Source: Marisa cornuarietis
Taxonomy: Eukaryota; Mollusca; Gastropoda; Architaenioglossa; Ampullariidae
Assembly: GCA_004794655.1 (NCBI GenBank)
Contig: SMMW01000584.1
Location: forward strand, 7,074,001-7,138,000
DNA length: 64,000 bases
Direction of reading: 5' to 3'
Shown here: positions 59,595 to 64,000 of the stretch, one piece after another
How the letters are laid out: the number at the start of each line of letters is the position of its first letter
How positions within the stretch are numbered: position 1 is the first letter of the stretch
The notes under the pieces: model-generated
What the model was told of the DNA's origin: nothing
Seen by the model: only the letters and a program-made list of their open reading frames with translations
Databases searched by the model: none
Program-made: the position numbers and the translations under genes

Positions 59595-60563
59595 CTAAAA
59601 TCTGTTTTTCACTTGAAGGATGAAGGCATTTTTTAGTTTGGGGTCCTGCAATCTTTCCACATCAAAGCGTCTGTGTGCTGCTGACTTGCGTCCTGTACTT
59701 CGCAGTTTCATTTTAATGTTTGCTACAACAAGGTGATGGTCACTCCCAACATCTCCTCCTCTTCTCACCCTGACGTCGAGTAGGGAACGTCTCCAGATGC
59801 CGTTGATCATTAGGTGGTCGATCTGGTTGCTGTCCCTACCATTGGGTGAGCACCATGTTAGCTTGTGGACGTTACGGTGAGGGAATAATGTTCCTCCAAT
59901 CACCAGGTTGTACATAGTGCATAGCTCCACTAGTCTCTCTCCGTTGTTATTCATGCAGCCACAACCATGTCTGCCCATGACTCTCTCTACGTGGGTGTTG
60001 TCGTTCCCAACTTTAGCATTCATGTCGCCCATCATAATTAACAGGTCATGGCGGGATGCTGCACTTACTTCTGCTTGTAATTGGTCGTAAAAGGTGTCCT
60101 TCGCCTCATCATCGCTATCGTTGGTTGGTGCGTAGCACTGGATTAAGGTCATGTTGCCATATCTCCCTTTCTCTCTGGCTGTAATCAGTCTGCTGTTGAT
60201 CGGTTTCCACTCTATCAGGCATTTCTCTGTTCCTTTCCTCAGGATGATGGCTACTCCCTCATGGTGTTGGTTGTCTTCTCTGCCAGAGTACAGCACTGTC
60301 TCTCCGGTCTGGGTCTTTATTCTTCCGGAACCTGTCCATCTGCTTTCGCTTACTCCTAGGATGTGTAAGTTGTAACGTCTCATCTCGGCCGTAATTTGTG
60401 CCAATTTACCAGTTTCGTACATGGTACGCACATTCCAGAAACCTATTCTGGTCTTGCATTTGGCGCTTAAGACTTCCATCTTCGTGCTAGTAGCTTCCTT
60501 TCGGTTTTCACTACTAGCAGTCATACAAAGATCTTGCGATACCTCTGGAAGCCCATCGCACAC
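59595..60563 (-). pseudogene. LINE endonuclease region
   Basis: Frame of 322 codons with RIGFWNVRTMYETGKLAQ, LGVSESRWTGSG, GDMNAKVGND and GSDHHLVVANIK, the expected order of the exonuclease-endonuclease-phosphatase fold including the final SDH catalytic motif. The frame stops soon after, where it should run on into the linker at 59523. Confidence 0.88.
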
Positions 60564-60815
60564 AATAGTGGGGTCTTTCTTTGTCGCTGTTGCCGTAACG
60601 GTATTGCTTTTTACGGGACAGGGTTGTTAGCCCTGTGCCCAACCCCCAACCTGGAGGACCAGGGATCATGTTTTGTCTGGCATCTACCCTTTGACCTGCC
60701 CGGCTTGGGTGGCCCTGCCCGGTATAGCTCTTAGGGTCATCGATACACACAAGCCCCCCGACCGCGACAAGGTAATGATCCTCCGGGGGGAGAGAGCTTG
60801 TGCGCATGTCCGTAA

Positions 60816-61879
60816 ATTTCCAACTGAGCGGGCAACAATCAAGGGTCCAGGTGCTAGGTCTTCTACCCAGGCAGAGCTAGCGCGAAACATTCAGTTTAGT
60901 TAAACTGGTAATATGTTATAAAGCATTTCGCTGACTGATTCGCACTGGACACGTCCTGGGGTTTCAGTTGAATGAGCTGGTGAACATTTGCACGTGTCTC
61001 GGAGCATATCACCGGATGTCTAATAACAACAACCTGAAAACTTCTCGGGATGTGACACAGACTTCAATCACGTACTTCGCAGATTTTTGTGTCTCGAAAT
61101 GTCACAAGGATGGAGCCGAAGCGTTTCACTCTGCTTATGGCATGCCATGCATCCACCTTTTATCCCGGAAAAAGGTCAAGTGCAGATTGAACTTTGCTGC
61201 ACATAGGAGCCGATGTCGAAACATACAATAATTTCCCAATTAGAGTTATAATTCTGACAATTTATTTTATACTTTTGACAAGAAAAGAGATAACTTATAA
61301 TTTTGAAAATTAAGGGTGCTAGGTAGTGTCAAATAAGGAAAGGACAAAAATGAAAAATTTTAAACGTTCGGATTTCACTAACTCTTTGACATTTTCATAA
61401 TAATAATAATAAGAAGAAAGAGTGCTGTTTCGTAGCGGCCCACAGCGCTTTACAAAAAAATAACACACTAAGACAAAACAAACAGCATAACAAGATTATG
61501 TAACCAAGCACATGCTATTAGTCAAAATCACATCGGAGCTAGTTAGTTCAGCCGCTGTTTAAATGCTTACAAGGATGATGCATATCTTGGGAAGGGGAAG
61601 AGACTCTCCGACAACTGGGGCAACGAAGACAAACATGCCCCCACCAAAAGACTTTCGGTTAATCATAGGAACAACTTGACAACGTCTAAGCCCACAGGTT
61701 CTGCTGTACTTCTTCAATTATAATGTAGCTATAATAAATTCATCGTTAATAACGAACTTAACATTTTATCAATATGGACAATACACTCATATTCGAAAAA
61801 TGGATATTTCCTTTTTCTGTTAAAGCGTGAATAATTGTTGCACGAACAGTGTTATTAAAATGTTTTCAGTGTGCGATAG
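60816..61879. other. Spacer with a reverse-orientation repeat
   Basis: The plus-strand frame 60968-61231 has no domain I recognise. From 61392 a repeat starts AATAATAATAATAAG, then GTAGCGGCCCACAGCGCTTT, and runs to about 61700; it resembles the tail at 38.6 kb. Confidence 0.45.
61392..61700 (-). repeat. Dispersed repeat with (AAT)n end and GCGCTTTACA core
   Basis: Read on the minus strand it ends TGTAAAGCGCTGTGGGCC followed by TTATTATTATTATT, typical of SINE/LINE tails. Its 5' limit is unclear. Confidence 0.45.
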
Positions 61880-61954
61880 TTTTAGTTTTACTAAAGGTTC
61901 ATTGATTTGCAAACGGAGCCGCGAACGTCTTTGTGTCCAAGACTCCTGCGCGGA

Positions 61955-62530
61955 GAAACTAGCATTTCAGTAAATCTCAAACTCGCTTTCTGATCCTGAA
62001 GAACATCATGCATGGAACACTCAATGACCATCATACTTCCATCTCCATCGGTGGAAAGCCTATTTGCAGCTACGCTTTGCAGACAACATCGATCTTATAG
62101 CAGACTGACAAACAGTTGGAACGCATATGAAATAGCAACAATATCATCAGCTTTACAGCGACGTACATTCTCTACAAGACGTGCCGATACGAAGAGGAGA
62201 ATCTAAGCATTCGAGAGCAAGTGCCTGAGGAGGTTGTTTCAGATCTCGTTCAAGGCACATAAGACCAATAACCTTGTACAAAGCGCGGTCGCCACACTCG
62301 TAGGACTCCAGGAACATCTACTTTAAACAGTCAAGCCTAGTAAGTTGGTCTGGTTTGGCCATGTGACTTTGTCGGATAAGGATCAGTGGAGTGGTCGTCC
62401 TCTGCTGTACCTGCCCAAGGCGTGATTAGCGAGCTTTGTCAGCAGCTGCTTCTATACATGTGCTGCCCTTCAACGACCGGTACCAGTCAAGGGACGACTA
62501 ACTGACTAACTGACGGACCGACGAACAGAA
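61955..62530 (+). mobile_element. RTE-like LINE fragment, copy 2
   Basis: Same pieces as 46195-46790, with a deletion after LVWFGHVTLSD and a small insertion near 62125-62160. It was duplicated with the flank, not inserted independently. Confidence 0.75.
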
Positions 62531-63211
62531 CACATTTTAAAATAGACCAACAGAATACAAAATACTGAACTACTGCAAAACTAACAACCCCGATTAGTAG
62601 AAAACATTTGCTTCTAGAATTTAAACAGACTTGCACCGCCATCACAACAACATCCTCAATCATACATCACAAAAATCTGAAAACTAAGTGACACAACAAG
62701 CTTTCATTACATAAAAATAAAGCAATCCACAGAATGCAAATGTAAATTTATTGTCTAATAATAATTTTCTTTGTTTAAAAGCGAATAATGCTTTGGATAT
62801 CTGTCCATGGGAATGAAATATAATTTTTTATGAAATAAAATGACATTAATGGTAGATTAGTCATCTCGGATTAGAAATCATTTGTAACACAGAGGACTCA
62901 TTAGACATTACCTACCTTAGTCAAAACGTGCGTGTGAGAGAAAGTAAACATTTGTGTATCTTCCTAAACGCACGTTTATCATGTGGCATTGATGTGTTAA
63001 AAGCGTGTTCTCTCTTTGCTGACAGTACACGACAGTGACATTAATTTCTTTCAATTTTTCGACGCTTCATGTATCTGCGTTAAATATACTAAATATCTGT
63101 CTGCACTAAATATTCCCACCTGCAATAATACCCAAATAGACAAATCAAAAAAAAATATTTTGTAGCTTAGTCGAAGCCTGATCACGATTGTAGAAAACTT
63201 TGGCCTCTATA

Positions 63212-63260
63212 TTTATGTCCTATAAAAATCTTCATTATTATTATTATTATTATTATTATT
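63212..63260 (+). repeat. SINE-like tail with (ATT)n, duplicate
   Basis: Duplicate of 47520-47565 with a longer ATT run. Confidence 0.55.
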
Positions 63261-63749
63261 CCGGTCTTGATGACTTGTTACTGTTCTGCTTCACTTGCAG
63301 ATATTCTGACCGAGCGCGATGTGCATGTTTTCCTGTAGAATCACGTACGTGATGTTTTACAAAGAATTATGACAGCAGACGTTAAACATGATTTAATCAA
63401 CGAGTCACAACCGTGGATCACCCAGCGCTAAATGTTGGTTCATCGTAGACTCAAGCAATTTGGACAGAATGTAAGAAAGTTTTTATGTTCAAATCACGTT
63501 TAATTTAACATCATATATACAGCAACAATAAGATGATAAATTTGTTCATGCAAAGTGGCAGAAAAAGTATGATAAAAAACGAGAAACTGCAGAAATAGCG
63601 TCTATCGCTGTGTTTCACTTCGGTTGTCATGGAGACGAGAGATAGACTGCCCGCGCTGGTCTCTGAACATATTGGACAGTGAATGACCACAGGAGAGACC
63701 TACACAAAAAAAAGATAGTCGAGAACGAGATGTCGAATATGTGGAAGCT

Positions 63750-64000
63750 TCACTGACATGCGCAGGTGTCCGGACAGTTTCCCTTTTTGCAGTTGTAGTC
63801 ACACCACTGGTCAAGCTGGGGCTGCCCTTTCCACAGCGGGCTGACAGCGAAGCAGGTGCGGGGAACCTGAACGATCGGGACCGTCGCTGCTTGGCTGGGC
63901 GTAGTGATGACAGGCGTGTCATGAGGTGTGGTGACTCCTGACCCGGAAACGGAATTGATGGCTATATTAGCGCAGCCGTAGAACTCCTCTTGCGGTCCGT
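63750..64000 (-). CDS. AA15 LPMO copy E, last exon, cut by the window edge
   Basis: Open from the edge to TGA at 63750-63752. YGPQEEFYGCANIAINSVSG, the Thr/Pro linker and CFAVSPLWKGQ to CPDTCACQ match copy A with four replacements in the linker and tail plus Asp to Asn in the CADI motif. All six tail cysteines are kept and no lesion is seen. Upstream exons lie outside, so whether it is a working enzyme with the second brace His cannot be judged here. Confidence 0.85.
   Translation of the reverse strand, partial: GPQEEFYGCANIAINSVSGSGVTTPHDTPVITTPSQAATVPIVQVPRTCFAVSPLWKGQPQLDQWCDYNCKKGNCPDTCACQ

Larger units (their letters stand above)
57526..60790 (-). mobile_element. RTE-like LINE, 3.27 kb, near full length, inactive
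   Basis: Bounded by a perfect 13-bp target-site duplication AGAGAGCTTGTGC (57513-57525 and 60791-60803). On the minus strand it encodes an apurinic-type endonuclease, a linker and a reverse transcriptase, and ends in a short (AGTA)n tail instead of poly(A). The size, the single EN-RT layout and the microsatellite tail fit the RTE group; the endonuclease resembles database entries called craniofacial development protein 2-like. The coding region is broken by at least three frameshifts (about 59.55, 59.1 and 57.68 kb). The clade is inferred from layout, not from a tree. Confidence 0.88.
57237..60815 (+). pseudogene. AA15 LPMO copy D: last exon only, split by a LINE
   Basis: An exon-4 acceptor (CTTCCGAAG) precedes SGVDRDGTQGLGYGPQEEFY and GCIDVA, clearly the last exon of an AA15 gene. 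The Trp of NKWG is lost. After a Thr/Ser/Pro linker the frame shifts, and the next frame carries CIAVSPIWCGQ and GYCPESLC, a decayed copy of the Cys tail in which WC and TC have become WR and SS. The sequence is interrupted at 57525 by the LINE and resumes at 60804 with GCA TGT CCG TAA, so the tail originally ended C-A-C-P-stop. Exons 1-3 are absent. Confidence 0.85.
61880..64000. repeat. Duplicated block 2b
   Basis: Second copy of 46090-48440. The match continues to the right edge of the window, so the duplication extends further. Confidence 0.9.

Overview
The window is animal genomic DNA, most likely from a gastropod mollusc. The evidence is small coding exons separated by introns of hundreds of bases to several kilobases, abundant (CA)n/(GT)n tracts, decayed LINEs and SINE-like tails, and an AA15-type lytic polysaccharide monooxygenase (LPMO) family. 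The species cannot be fixed from the sequence. There are no bacterial-style operons, no rRNA genes and no convincing functional tRNA.

5.3-29.7 kb, minus strand: one large gene for a secreted or membrane cell-surface protein related to the DCC/neogenin/protogenin receptors. I resolve 29 coding exons (about 1,596 codons) whose splice phases all agree. The 5' end is a signal-peptide exon at 29.63-29.70 kb. The domain order is FN3 x4, Ig x2, FN3 x9, then an orphan FN3 half. Within it a five-exon, three-FN3 cassette is present three times (opening exons of 338, 113+222 and 335 bp). No transmembrane or cytoplasmic exon is visible, so the 3' end lies to the left, is missing, or the product is secreted. 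Introns hold microsatellites, a TTAA-flanked foldback element (6.67-7.23 kb), SINE fragments and, in the 5.7-kb first intron, a decayed LINE with another LINE tail nested in it.

1-5 kb and 30-42.7 kb: mostly non-coding. I see a decayed LINE (3.4-4.6 kb), SINE and tRNA-like fragments, simple repeats, a small MITE-like element, and one weak 48-codon secreted-peptide ORF near 37 kb.

42.7-64 kb: an AA15 LPMO cluster in several states of life and death. Copy A (minus, 48.14-49.99 kb) is complete: four exons, a TATA box, a signal peptide and a Cys-rich tail, but it has Asn where the second copper-binding His is expected. Copies B (43.05 kb) and C (51.23 kb), both plus strand, are a duplicated pair of pseudogenes that share one exon-1 frameshift; C has also lost the exon-1 splice donor. 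Copy D (plus, 57.24 kb) is a lone last exon split by a 3.27-kb RTE-like LINE (57.53-60.79 kb) with a 13-bp target-site duplication; the last three sense codons and the stop lie beyond the LINE. Copy E (minus, from 63.75 kb) is a last exon running off the right edge, inside a segmental duplication of copy A's 3' flank. The region reads as birth-and-death evolution of a secreted polysaccharide-oxidising enzyme family driven by segmental duplication and retrotransposition.
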